A DNA stretch of 64,000 nt, taken from assembly GCA_963726315.1 (NCBI GenBank), contig CAVSBZ010000004.1, forward strand, positions 161,080 to 225,079, in the 5' to 3' direction. The notes under the pieces are model-generated. The model worked only from the letters and a program-made list of their open reading frames with translations. It searched no databases and had not been told where the DNA came from. Both the position numbers and the translations under genes were made by a program. Origin of the DNA: FEB-25 sp963726315 (lineage in GTDB: Bacteria; Chloroflexota; Anaerolineae; Anaerolineales; UBA4823). Shown one piece after another: positions 56,004 through 64,000 of this stretch; position 1 is the first letter of the stretch, and every line of letters starts with the position of its first letter.

Positions 56004-57141
56004 TTATCCTTTCCGGTTTCTTTCCATGAGGGACAGAAAATGATCGAAAAGATAGGAGGCGTCATGGGGACCGGGAGAAGCCTCGGGATGGTATTGGACC
56101 GAAAAGAGGGGCAACTCCGGTGCCCCAGTCCTTCCAGGGTCTGATCATTCAAGTTGATATGGGTCAGTTCCACGTCCTGGTTCTTCAAAGATCCAATTCC
56201 ACGGAAAAACCATGATTCTGGGAGGTGATCTCCACCCGGCCGGTCTTCAGGTATTTTACCGGCTGGTTGGCCCCCCGATGGCCGAATTTCAGCTTGAAGG
56301 TGGTCCCCCCCAGGGCCAGGCCCAGGATCTGATGGCCCAGACAGATGCCGAAAATCGGCAGGAGGCCGATCAGGTTCGCGGACAATGCCACGATCCCGGG
56401 GTTGGCCGCCGGGTCTCCCGGTCCGTTGGAAAGCAGAACGCCGTCCGGCTTCAGGGCCAGGACTTTCCGGCGGGGGTCAAGGCCGGCACCACCAGCACCT
56501 GGCAGCCCCGCTGTTCCAGATTGCGCAGGATATTGTATTTAACCCCGTAATCGAAAACCACGACCTTAAAACCCGATCCGTCGGGGTTCCAGGGCGATTT
56601 CCGCTCCTCCGGAGACCAGGGATGAACCTGGTCTTGATGCCAGCGAAAAGGCTGAGCGGTGGTGACCCGGTCCACAAATTCCTGCCCGGCCATGGGCGGA
56701 ATGGCCCGGGCCCTTTCGGTCAAGGCTTCAGGGTCCAGGTTTTCGGTGGAGGCCGCGGACCGCATGGCCCCGAAATTTCTCAGGTGCCGGGTCAGTGCCC
56801 GGGTGTCGATCCCTTCCAGGCCCAGGACCCCGGATTGCTTTCAGATAGTCCCCCAGGCTCCCCTGGGAGCGGAAATTGCTGGGAAAGGGCAGGTATTCTT
56901 TGACCAGAAAGGCCTCGGCCTGGACGGCGGCCGATTCCACGTCCTCGGCATTGACGCCGTAATTGCCGATCAGGGGATAGGTCATGGTAACCAACTGGCC
57001 CCTGTAAGAGGGATCGGTGAGGATTTCCTGGTAGCCGGTCATGGCCGTATTGAAAACGCACTCCCCCAGGGCCTCTCCGGGACCGGTGAAAGACCGGGCC
57101 CGAAAAACCGTTCCATCTTCCAATGCTAAAAGGGCTTTCAT
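56004..57141 (-). CDS. carA: Carbamoyl-phosphate synthase small subunit, several frameshifts
   Basis: About 375 residues after joining at least four pieces. 57147-56728: KALLALEDGTVFRARSFTG, GECVFNTAMTGYQEILTDPS. 56765-56451: VVVFDYGVKYNILRNLEQRG, the glutaminase core. Then LLSNGPGDPAANPG and 56391-56185: PIFGICLGHQILGLALGG, with the nucleophile Cys in GICLGHQ, and SQNHGFSV. The last piece holds LTHINLNDQTLEGL and HPEASPGPHDASYLFDHF. Stop at 56006-56004, just before the carB ATG. Shifts sit in runs of G or C. Confidence 0.92.
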
Positions 57142-57196
57142 CGTCAATTAATAACCTCTAATACCCTCGCAAAAAGTCAAAAAATGACTTTCCGAC

Positions 57197-58509
57197 TCAC
57201 GGCGTTCTTACAAAGTCCACAATGGCCTGCGCCGCTTTTTGCGTCACTCCCTGCCGGGAGCGCAAGGCCGCCTGGCCGGCGTATCCCCGGCGGGCGGCAT
57301 CTTCCGGGTGGCGTATAAAAAAATCGATTCGCCGGACCAGCGCTTCCTGATCGGGAACGGTGATCCCGGCGCCGACCCCTTCCAGCAGCCCGCGGGCGTC
57401 TTCAAAATCATCCATGAAGGGTCCGAACAGAACCGGCTTGCCCCAGGCCGCCGCCTCCAGAATATTTTGACCGCCCTTGGGGACCAGGCTGCCCCCGCAA
57501 AAAACGACGGTGGCTACGCTGTACAGGTCGAAGAGGACCCCCATCCGATCCACCAGAATAAGGTCGGCGGCGCGGGGTGTATCCCGGCCGGCTGACCTGG
57601 CTGTACAAGCTGATAGGCCAGCCCTTGCCGGATCAGGATTTCTTCCAACCTGGGGACATTTTCCAGATGGCGGGGGACCAGGACCAGGATCAAATTCGTA
57701 TGGGCGCGTTTTAATCGTTCATAGGCCGGCAGGAGGAAGTCTTCTTCCCCGCCCCGGATACTCCCGGCCACCCAGACCGGATCCCCTTCCGGCAGATGAA
57801 GTTGCTGCCGCAATCGGGTCTCGATTCCCGGTTGCGTTTTTTCCAGGAGACCGTCGAACTTCATGTTTCCAGAAACCCGGACTTTTTCGGAAGGGGCTCC
57901 CAAGGAGATGATGGCTTGGGCATCACTTTCCTGTATCATAATCAATTGGGCGAAATTTTCAAGCAAAGGTTTGAAAAGCCCCTTAATTTTCAGGTATCTT
58001 TTTAAAGAACGCTTGGAAATTCGACCATTTATCAAAAACAATGGAATTCCCGAACGCACGGCCCGATTCAGGAAATTGGGCCAGAGTTCGGTTTCCAGGG
58101 CCACAAAAAGGCGGGGCCTGAAAAAAGCTAGCGCCCTTTTGACCGCCCCATAAAAATCCAGCGGATAATAAATCAGACCGATGTCGTCCCCCAGAAGCCG
58201 CTCGGCCGACTGACGCCCGGTGGGAGTGGTGGTGGAAACCAACAGGGGAACCTGGGGGAGTTGCTCCCTGATCCTGCGGGCCAGGGAAGCGGCCAGCTTG
58301 ACCTCCCCCACCGAGACGGCCTGAAACCAGATGGGTCTTTCCGGGCAGGCCTGGAAGGAGGAGCGGAGCTCCGGGGGATAATACCCCAGTCGTTCGTCCA
58401 GCCGATCGGCATAGCGCCCTTTTCCCCGGCGGTAGAGGCGCAGAAAAGGGAAACCGGCGAAGAAAGCGAGGCCGGTAAGCACCCGGTAGATCCCCAAAGG
58501 CCAGGACAT
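57197..58509 (-). CDS. waaA: 3-deoxy-D-manno-octulosonic acid transferase, frameshifted
   Basis: WaaA/KdtA adds Kdo to lipid A precursor on the inner face of the membrane. The first frame (58509-57514) has an N-terminal anchor helix (GIYRVLTGLAFFAGFPFL), then IWFQAVSVGEVKLAASL, STTTPTGRQSAERLL, LFVALETELWPNF and INGRISKRSLKRYLKIK. The second (57553-57197) has FCGGSLVPKGGQNILEAAAWGKPVLFGP, the donor site, ending VDFVRTP. They join near 57545. Its ATG is one base from the stop of the ASKHA gene. Confidence 0.92.
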
Positions 58510-58510
58510 A

Positions 58511-60063
58511 TCAGGGCGTTCGCCGGACCGAGGGGAAGAGGGTGGTGTCGGTATGGGGCAGAAAACGGGCGGCGCTGAAGCGGTTCATGAAGTCCTGGTT
58601 CACATTCATTTCCAGGTAGGTGATGGTTTTGGCGATGGCCTTCATTTCTTCCAGCAGGCGGCGGTCCAGGAGCAGTTCGGCGGCCCCCTTCAGCGAGGCA
58701 TTGCCCAGAGGGATAAAGCGCTCCCGGGGCAGGTCAGGCAGGAGCCCGATGGTGATGGCCCGTTCCGGGTCGATGTGGTTGCCGAAGGCCCCGGCAATAT
58801 AAAACCGTTCGATGTCGTGCAGGGTGTACCCCACCGACTGCACCAGCGTAGTCAGGATGGTGTACATGGCCGCCTTGGACCGGAGCAGGATATCCAGATC
58901 CACCTGGGAGAAAACCAGGGGCTGCCCGGTCCGGGTTTCTTCGGCCGCCGCCAGCAGGTAGGCCGGCCGGTCCTCCACCCGAATCCAGCGTGCGGAGGGA
59001 ATATTCAAGTTGAACTTCCCCTGGATATCGATCAGATCGGCTAAAAACATCTCCGCCACCAGATCGATCAATCCCGATCCGCAGATCCCGACGGGAGGGC
59101 CTGCACCGATCAGTTTATAGGTCAACTGTCTTGGTTTGCGGGTCGATGCGCACCTGCTCGATGGCCCCCTGTCCGGCGGCCATGCCCATGCTGGCCACGC
59201 CGCCTTCCAGGGCCGGGCCGGCCGCACCGGCGCAGCCCACCAGCCACTGGGAGTTGCCCAGGACCACTTCGGCGTTGGTCCCCACATCCACCAGCAAGGA
59301 GAGCGCTTCCCGGTCCCGGAGCCTGGAGAAACGGATGCCGGAAATGAGATCTCCCCCCAGGTAGCTGCCCACGTTGGGGAAAGATAACCACCGTCCCCCG
59401 GGGATGCATCGCCAACCCCAGTTCCAGGGCGGAAAGCGGGTCCAGCGCGTTGATGATCGGGATGTAGGGCTCCCTGCGGATGGTGGAGGGGTCCAGTCCC
59501 AGGAACAGGTGGACCATGGTGGTATTGCCGGCCAGCGTCAGGGCATAAAGATCACGGGTGGACAAGGAATGCTCCCCGGCCAGTTCGGCCATGGCCCGGT
59601 TGATCTCCTCGACCACGCACTCCCGGAGTTCCTGCAAACCTTCCGGCCTCTCAGCCACCTGAATCCGGGTCAAGATGTCCGCGCCGAAGCGCACCTGCGG
59701 GTTTTGCCGGTCGATTTCTCCGATCAAAATCCTTTGGTGAAGGTCCCAAAGCTGGCAGGCGATGCGGGTGGTGCCCAAATCCACGGCCAGCCCCAAAAGC
59801 CCGGTCCTGGTGTCGCCGGCATCCACCTCGATTAAGCGGGGCACTATCCCGGAGAGGTCCACGGTGGCCGTGACCCGGTAAGCGGACTTTCTCAGGACCG
59901 TGACCCAGCGGGGGATCTGGGCCAGGGGAACGTCCAGGTGCTCAAACCCCCCGGCCGCCAGTACCTGCTTTTTTAAGCGATCGACCTCGGCGGTGTTATC
60001 CCTGAGGCTGGGAGCGGGGAGGTGAAGAAAGAACTTTTGGACGAGGGGGGTTGGATCTTCCAT
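58511..60063 (-). CDS. ASKHA/DUF4445 corrinoid-activation-type ATPase without the 2Fe-2S domain, frameshifted
   Basis: About 515 residues from three frames (breaks near 59380 and 59130). The first has VDLGTTRIACQLWDL (ATPase phosphate loop), RFGADILTRIQVAE and LTLAGNTTMVHLFLGLDPS; then LLVDVGTNAEVVLGN and VGCAGAAGPALEGG; then GICGSGLIDLVAEMF and FYIAGAFGNHIDPERAI. Relatives (RamA-like, DUF4445) reactivate corrinoid proteins and usually start with a 2Fe-2S ferredoxin domain of about 100 residues. Here the ATG follows the stress-protein stop by 18 bases with AGGGG before it, so that domain is missing. Confidence 0.85.
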
Positions 60064-60081
60064 GGGTAATCGAAACCCCTT

Positions 60082-61023
60082 TCAACCGACAATCCAGACG
60101 GCCTTCGGACCGGCCAGTTGGATCACCTTGGTGGAGACGCTGCCCATAAAAAACTCCTGCGCTTTGGAAATCCCGCGGCGGCCCAGAACGATGGTCCCGT
60201 AGCCCCCTTTGTCGGCCTCGGACAGGATGGATTTGGCAATGTCGGCGCAGCGCCAGCAGATCTTTCTCTTGATTCGTTGCGCCGGGATCCCGGCTTCCAG
60301 AAGCAGGTTCATCATCTTGTCGAAATGCGAATCCATCTTTTTTTTGTGGTTTTCCTGGGCCGAAGCATCCAGGGAGGAAAGGTTGGGGATCACCCGGGGA
60401 CCGCTGCGCGTCACCAGGCCGGGCCAGGTGTTCAGCAGCAGCACCTGGAGCTGATCGCTCCGAAAAGATTCCACGATGAAGGCCAGGTGATCCACCGCCC
60501 GGAAGGCATTCTCCGATTCGTCCAGGGCGACCAGTATTTTATGGGCGTCCACCTTTCCTCCAACAAGCCAGACCGGGAGTTCCCCGGCGCCCTGGAGGAC
60601 CTTGCCGGAGACGCTGCCCAGAAAGAACTCCTCCACTTTACTCAGCCCCCGCCGGCCCACCACCACCGCGTCGTAAAAACCGTTGTGGGCCTCAAAGAGG
60701 ATATCCCGGGCGAGGCCGATCCGTTTTTCCTGGGCCTTGATCCGGACCTGCGCCTCCTCCCAGCCCCAACGGAGCAGTTTATTTTTGGATTGCGTCAAGA
60801 CCTGTTCTATGTCCTCCTGGTGTTTCTTCTTCCATTGGAGGAGGTACTTCTGGGCGATCGGGTCTTTGAAGACCGCCTCTTTATAAACAGGCGGAACCGG
60901 GGAGAGGACATGAAACAGTACCAAGTGGAGATCGGGGCAATGGCGGCCCAGGTGGTGGACATAGTCCAGGGCCGCCAGGGAATTTCTGGAACCGTCGATT
61001 GCTACCAGGATTTTTTTGTTCAT
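60082..61023 (-). CDS. Tandem universal stress protein
   Basis: 313 residues, two Usp domains in tandem (1-155 and 160-313). Each begins with the strand and Asp of the fold (KKILVAIDGSRNS; HKILVALDESENA) and ends with an ATP-type loop (VVVGRRGLSKVEEFFLGSVS and IVLGRRGISKAQEFFMGSVS, G-2x-G-9x-G-S), so both sites could bind ATP. It is one of few intact long genes in the right part. Its stop is 18 bases before the ASKHA start. Confidence 0.93.
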   Translation of the reverse strand: MNKKILVAIDGSRNSLAALDYVHHLGRHCPDLHLVLFHVLSPVPPVYKEAVFKDPIAQKYLLQWKKKHQEDIEQVLTQSKNKLLRWGWEEAQVRIKAQEKRIGLARDILFEAHNGFYDAVVVGRRGLSKVEEFFLGSVSGKVLQGAGELPVWLVGGKVDAHKILVALDESENAFRAVDHLAFIVESFRSDQLQVLLLNTWPGLVTRSGPRVIPNLSSLDASAQENHKKKMDSHFDKMMNLLLEAGIPAQRIKRKICWRCADIAKSILSEADKGGYGTIVLGRRGISKAQEFFMGSVSTKVIQLAGPKAVWIVG

Positions 61024-61410
61024 GGGTTTTCTCCCTCAGGGTCGGATCGTGCTTTTTTGCATAGGGGACAGTTCAAGGATGAAAATGTATCCAATCGGGG
61101 AGGGAATGGCAATAGAAAAACCCAAGGGAAAGGCCCGGCGTCCAAATCTTTCCCAGCCCTAAGGCGTTGCAAATTGATACAGCAGCCACCAGACCATCTA
61201 AAACCCTCGTGGTTCGGGAGAGCGCCAGTAGTATCCCCCAGTAGCGGCCCAGGGGGCACCCTCCCGGCATGAAAATTATTCAAGGAGGCGGAAATCCGAC
61301 CTCCTGGCGCTCGGACGGCCGCGCGTTCCGCCGAGGCATGCATGCGCCGGATCCCCCGGCAACTGATTGCAGGAAAGCGGTCTTTCCCGCCCGGACCAAC
61401 TTGCTGGACT
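61024..61410. other. No confident gene
   Basis: About 390 bases between two minus-strand genes. The only ORF (107 codons, minus, 61343-61020) has an unlikely composition and no family likeness. No clear promoter or repeat was seen. Confidence 0.5.
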
Positions 61411-61944
61411 TTACCCTTTTACTTTATCGTAACGATTGTACATTATCTTTTCGTAATGAAGTTTTTCCACCGGAACCGGCGTCTTGGTCTCTCCGGGAAA
61501 ACCGATGCTGATGATCGACTCCACCCTCAGATGCGAAGGGATGCCGAGAAGTTCCCGGACAACCTGTTCGGATGTCTTTTCGGTGGAATAGGCCCTGTTC
61601 CTGATCTGGATCCAGCAGCTCCCGAGCCCCAGGGAGTGGGCCGTAAGCTGGGCCACGATGGCGGCGATGGAGCAATCTTCCACCCACACATCGGACATGG
61701 ACTCGTCACCGCAGACCACAATGGCCAGGGCGGCATTTTCGAGAAAACCCGAACCATGCTCTTTAGCCTTGGAAAGCCCGGCGAGCAGATCGCCATCATC
61801 AACAAATATAAATGACCAGGGGTTGATCCCCCGCGAAGAAGGACATCGCAGCAAGGCTTCTTTCACCGTCGCTAAAGAGCCTTCGTCGATGGGTCTCTTC
61901 TCGTACTTTCTGATGCTCCGCCTGGACCTTAAAATTTCGATCAC
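61411..61944 (-). CDS. Nitroreductase family FMN protein
   Basis: 177 residues from GTG at 61944, with AAGGAGG eight bases upstream; the open frame extends to 62010. VIEILRSRRSIRKYEKRPI is the FMN-binding N-terminus; CPSSRGINPWSFIFV, AHSLGLGSCWIQIRN and ELLGIPSHLRVESIISIGFP follow in family order. Such enzymes use NAD(P)H to reduce nitro compounds or other substrates, and the substrate is unknown. No shift is seen. Confidence 0.9.
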   Translation of the reverse strand: MIEILRSRRSIRKYEKRPIDEGSLATVKEALLRCPSSRGINPWSFIFVDDGDLLAGLSKAKEHGSGFLENAALAIVVCGDESMSDVWVEDCSIAAIVAQLTAHSLGLGSCWIQIRNRAYSTEKTSEQVVRELLGIPSHLRVESIISIGFPGETKTPVPVEKLHYEKIMYNRYDKVKG

Positions 61945-62051
61945 TGATTTCCCCTCCTTGGTCAATCGGTTTTTTGCGTTGAAATTGGGGTCGGACCTGA
62001 CCGATGTCAAATGGAAGTGAGAGGCATCGAATGCTGGGACCTGGAAGAAAA

Positions 62052-62348
62052 CTACCCTTTCTTGCCCTCATCGTCGGCACCCTTGCCCAGCGCCTGGTCG
62101 AACTTTTCCTTGGCCATTCCCGCCACTTCCTTGGCTTTTCCCTCGGCCTGTTCCGCGAGCGCTTTGGCCTTTTCCTGCGCCTGCCCAGCCAACGTCTTGG
62201 CCTTCTCAGTCAGGCCTTCGAGGGCGTCGGGAATGTTATCGTGGTCTTTGTCCAACGCTTCCCGGGCCTCTTTGATCGTGGCTTCGGCCTTTTCCTTCAG
62301 GTTTTCAGCGGCATCTTTTACCTGATCTACGATTTTTTTGAAATCCAT
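62052..62348 (-). CDS. Small amphipathic helical protein with an EF-hand-like loop
   Basis: 98 residues, nearly all helix, rich in Ala, Lys and Glu, with 11-residue-like repeats (EKAKALAEQAEGKAKEVAG). A break in the helix, ALDKDHDNIPDALEGL near residue 32, has the spacing of a Ca2+ loop (DxDxDxxxD). It resembles LEA-like stress proteins and the Rv0909/MT0933-type 'antitoxin' family. No toxin gene is adjacent, so an antitoxin role is unsupported. Confidence 0.75.
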   Translation of the reverse strand: MDFKKIVDQVKDAAENLKEKAEATIKEAREALDKDHDNIPDALEGLTEKAKTLAGQAQEKAKALAEQAEGKAKEVAGMAKEKFDQALGKGADDEGKKG

Positions 62349-62648
62349 GGGCCTTTCCTCCTGTTTGATTTGAATTTATTGGGAAAATAGGGGGTTGTCA
62401 AGAAAATTTGCTGTAAATCCAATTAAATGGAGATCCAGCCTTTATTGCCGCAGAAAAATGTGGACCAATTTGATTCCCGCCTGCGTCGGGAGGACATTTT
62501 TTGTCCCGCAACCCGGAAATCGCCGCCGCGCATCCCGAACCCGTGGGAGCACCTTTACCGGGAATGGGTCGAGCCAAGGTAGACGATAATATTTTCCTGA
62601 AAGCAAAATTGATTGCCATTTTTTTTGCTTTAAGGCAAAATTAATCGT
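62349..62648. other. Intergenic region between divergent genes
   Basis: No gene is recognised. TTTTGC/GCAAAA at about 62626-62641 forms a short inverted repeat just before the ATG at 62649. Confidence 0.5.
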
Positions 62649-63814
62649 ATGTCGATTTCACGTTATCTACAGGAATCCATTCGCCAGGATCTGGAGCCAA
62701 AGATGGTTTTCCTGTCCGGCCCCCGACAGGTGGGCAAGACCACCTTGGCCAAGACCTTTCTAAACAAAGAAACGGACCGTTATTATAACTGGGATAATCG
62801 GGATGACCGCCGGCAGATCCTGGCGGCCCGTTGGCCGGCGGAAAAGGCCACCCTGGTTTTTGATGAGCTGCATAAGTTTAATAAGTGGAAGGGTTGGATC
62901 AAAGGCGAGTATGACCGCCACGGCGACCGTCTGCGGTTCCTGATTGCCGGCAGCGCCCGTCTGGATATTTACCGAAAAGGCGGGGATTCCCTCCAGGGCC
63001 GCTATCATGCCCATCGGCTGCACGGATTTTCCGTGGGAGAAAATGGGTGGCCCGGCCCTTGCCCGAGCCCTTTCAGGCCTTGAATTTTCCCGAAACCGCA
63101 TCGCACAAACCGTTGAAAAACCTTCTGTAATTCGGTCCATTCCCCGAGCCCTTCCTGGCCCAAAACCCCCGAACCCTCAGGCGCTGGCAGCGGGAGCGAA
63201 TGGAGCGCTTTTTCCGGGAAGATATTCGAGACCTGGAAAGTGTCAGGGACCTGGCCTCCCTGGAACGGATGGCCGATCTGCTAGTCGGACGGGTCGGATC
63301 CCTGCTGTCCCTCCAGTCCTTGCGCGAAGACCTCGATGTGAGCCACCGGGCCGTTTCGCATTGGCTCGAAATCCTGGAACGGCTGTATTACTGTTTCCGC
63401 AGCACTCCTTACAGCGGCAGCCTGACCCGCTCCCTAAAAAAGGCCTCCAAGACCTATCTCTGGGATTGGTCGGGTATCGCCGGGGAGGGCGCTCGTTTCG
63501 AAAACTTGGTCGCCGGTCATTTACTGAAACTGAAGCATGCCCTGGAAGATCAGGAAGGCTACCGCATCGGCCTTCATTATTTGCGGGATGTGGATAAGCG
63601 GGAAGTGGACTTCTTGGTTACGGCCGAGGGCAAGCCCTGGTTTGCCTTGGAATGCAAGAGCTCGGATCGAACCGCTTCACCGGCTTTGCGCTACTTTGGC
63701 GACCGCCTGCAAATCCCCTGGCTCTATCAGATCACTTTGCAGGGCAAGGAAGACGTCCTGGACGGACCGGTTCGTGTCCTGCCGGCGGCGAAATTTCTGG
63801 CAGCGTTGCCTTAA
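62649..63814 (+). pseudogene. DUF4143-type AAA ATPase, broken by frameshift and stop
   Basis: Two pieces. The first (62649-63083) has FLSGPRQVGKTTLAK (Walker A), VFDELHKFNKWKGWIKGEYD (Walker B with sensor-like segment) and IAGSARLDIYRKGGDSLQGRY. The second (63200-63814) has RFFREDIRDLESVRDL, VSHRAVSHWLEILERLYYCF (winged helix) and the DUF4143 nuclease-like end, REVDFLVTAEGKPWFALECK. Between them the sequence still encodes FSVGEMGGPALPEPF and LPETASHKPLKNLL-type stretches in other frames, plus an in-frame TAA where FGPFPEPFL is expected to follow Gln. Its role in cells is unclear; such ATPases are often mobile or defence-associated. Confidence 0.8.
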
Positions 63815-64000
63815 TTTCCTAAGGGATACTCCAATCTCCCGGGTGAGGATGGGCGGAGTCCATTCAGGCCGGATCAAGCCAAACGGATCCGCCGACTCCC
63901 CCATTTCGGCGTTGCCCGAATAACCTGGTTGCAACCCAGCCCCAATCATGCTATCCCTTTCCAGATTCCACCTCCGGGAGGGCCTTATGCCATTCATTGT
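63815..64000. other. No gene seen
   Basis: The last 186 bases hold no convincing ORF and no clear terminator. Confidence 0.5.

Noticed and set aside
55134..56144. Plus-strand ORF of 336 codons
   Set aside because: Opposite carB and the end of carA; no protein-like features.
61020..61343. 107-codon minus-strand ORF upstream of the stress protein
   Set aside because: Unlikely composition and no recognisable domain; kept only as a note.

Overview
The window reads as two genomes joined together. Bases 1 to about 44,710 look like a chromosome segment of an Anaerolineae-type Chloroflexota bacterium. The signs are a TPR protein with repeated PDWL motifs, two consecutive NuoM genes, a lipoprotein with a CWWGITPG motif, a K+-independent membrane pyrophosphatase, and no outer-membrane genes. 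Bases from about 44,710 to 64,000 are more GC-rich. They carry genes typical of a Gram-negative, deltaproteobacterial (Desulfobacterota-like) anaerobe: KorDABC, an HdrA fragment, arabinose-5-phosphate isomerase and Kdo transferase for lipopolysaccharide, and a DUF4445/ASKHA protein. At the seam, the last third of NuoH is fused in frame to the first part of HdrA. This is most simply an assembly chimera.

Left part, in order. hppA (end only), the TPR/PDWL protein, ndk, a radical-SAM pair (TIGR03960/TIGR03936 type), a PrsW-type protease and tRNA-Arg(CCG) lie on the plus strand. A long minus-strand run follows (20.7 to 8.9 kb): a DHH-CBS-poly(A) polymerase fusion, a GNAT acetyltransferase, fdhD, a NuoE-NuoF-like formate dehydrogenase subunit, a selenocysteine-containing formate dehydrogenase catalytic subunit (in-frame UGA plus a SECIS hairpin), a ferritin-like protein and two MFS transporters. 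Next on the plus strand are a small protein, a MazG-like protein, a LOG-type protein, proS and a HEAT-like protein, then a minus-strand lipoprotein and a gene-poor stretch of about 1.2 kb with several hairpins. Then come rpsO, pnp, an M48 protease, adenosine deaminase and an iron-sulfur protein (plus), murE, an F0-only ATP synthase operon (atpI-B-E-F/H fusion) and nuoN-M-M-L-K-J-H (all minus). Energy genes dominate: a formate-to-NAD(P)H module, Complex I, ATP synthase and a proton-pumping pyrophosphatase.

Right part, nearly all minus strand: universal stress protein, ASKHA protein, waaA, carA, carB, purF, kdsD, phosphofructokinase, a hypothetical protein, korD-A-B-C and hdrA, preceded by a nitroreductase and a small helical protein. 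A broken DUF4143 ATPase lies on the plus strand at the end. Nearly every longer gene here is interrupted by single-base frameshifts or nonsense codons, far more often than on the left. This suggests poor consensus quality rather than real decay of essential genes such as carA, carB and purF.

Several left-part promoters share an extended -10 close to TATGnTAAAAT, and some start codons lie so near it that the mRNAs should be leaderless. Starts were chosen from Shine-Dalgarno spacing or from this arrangement.
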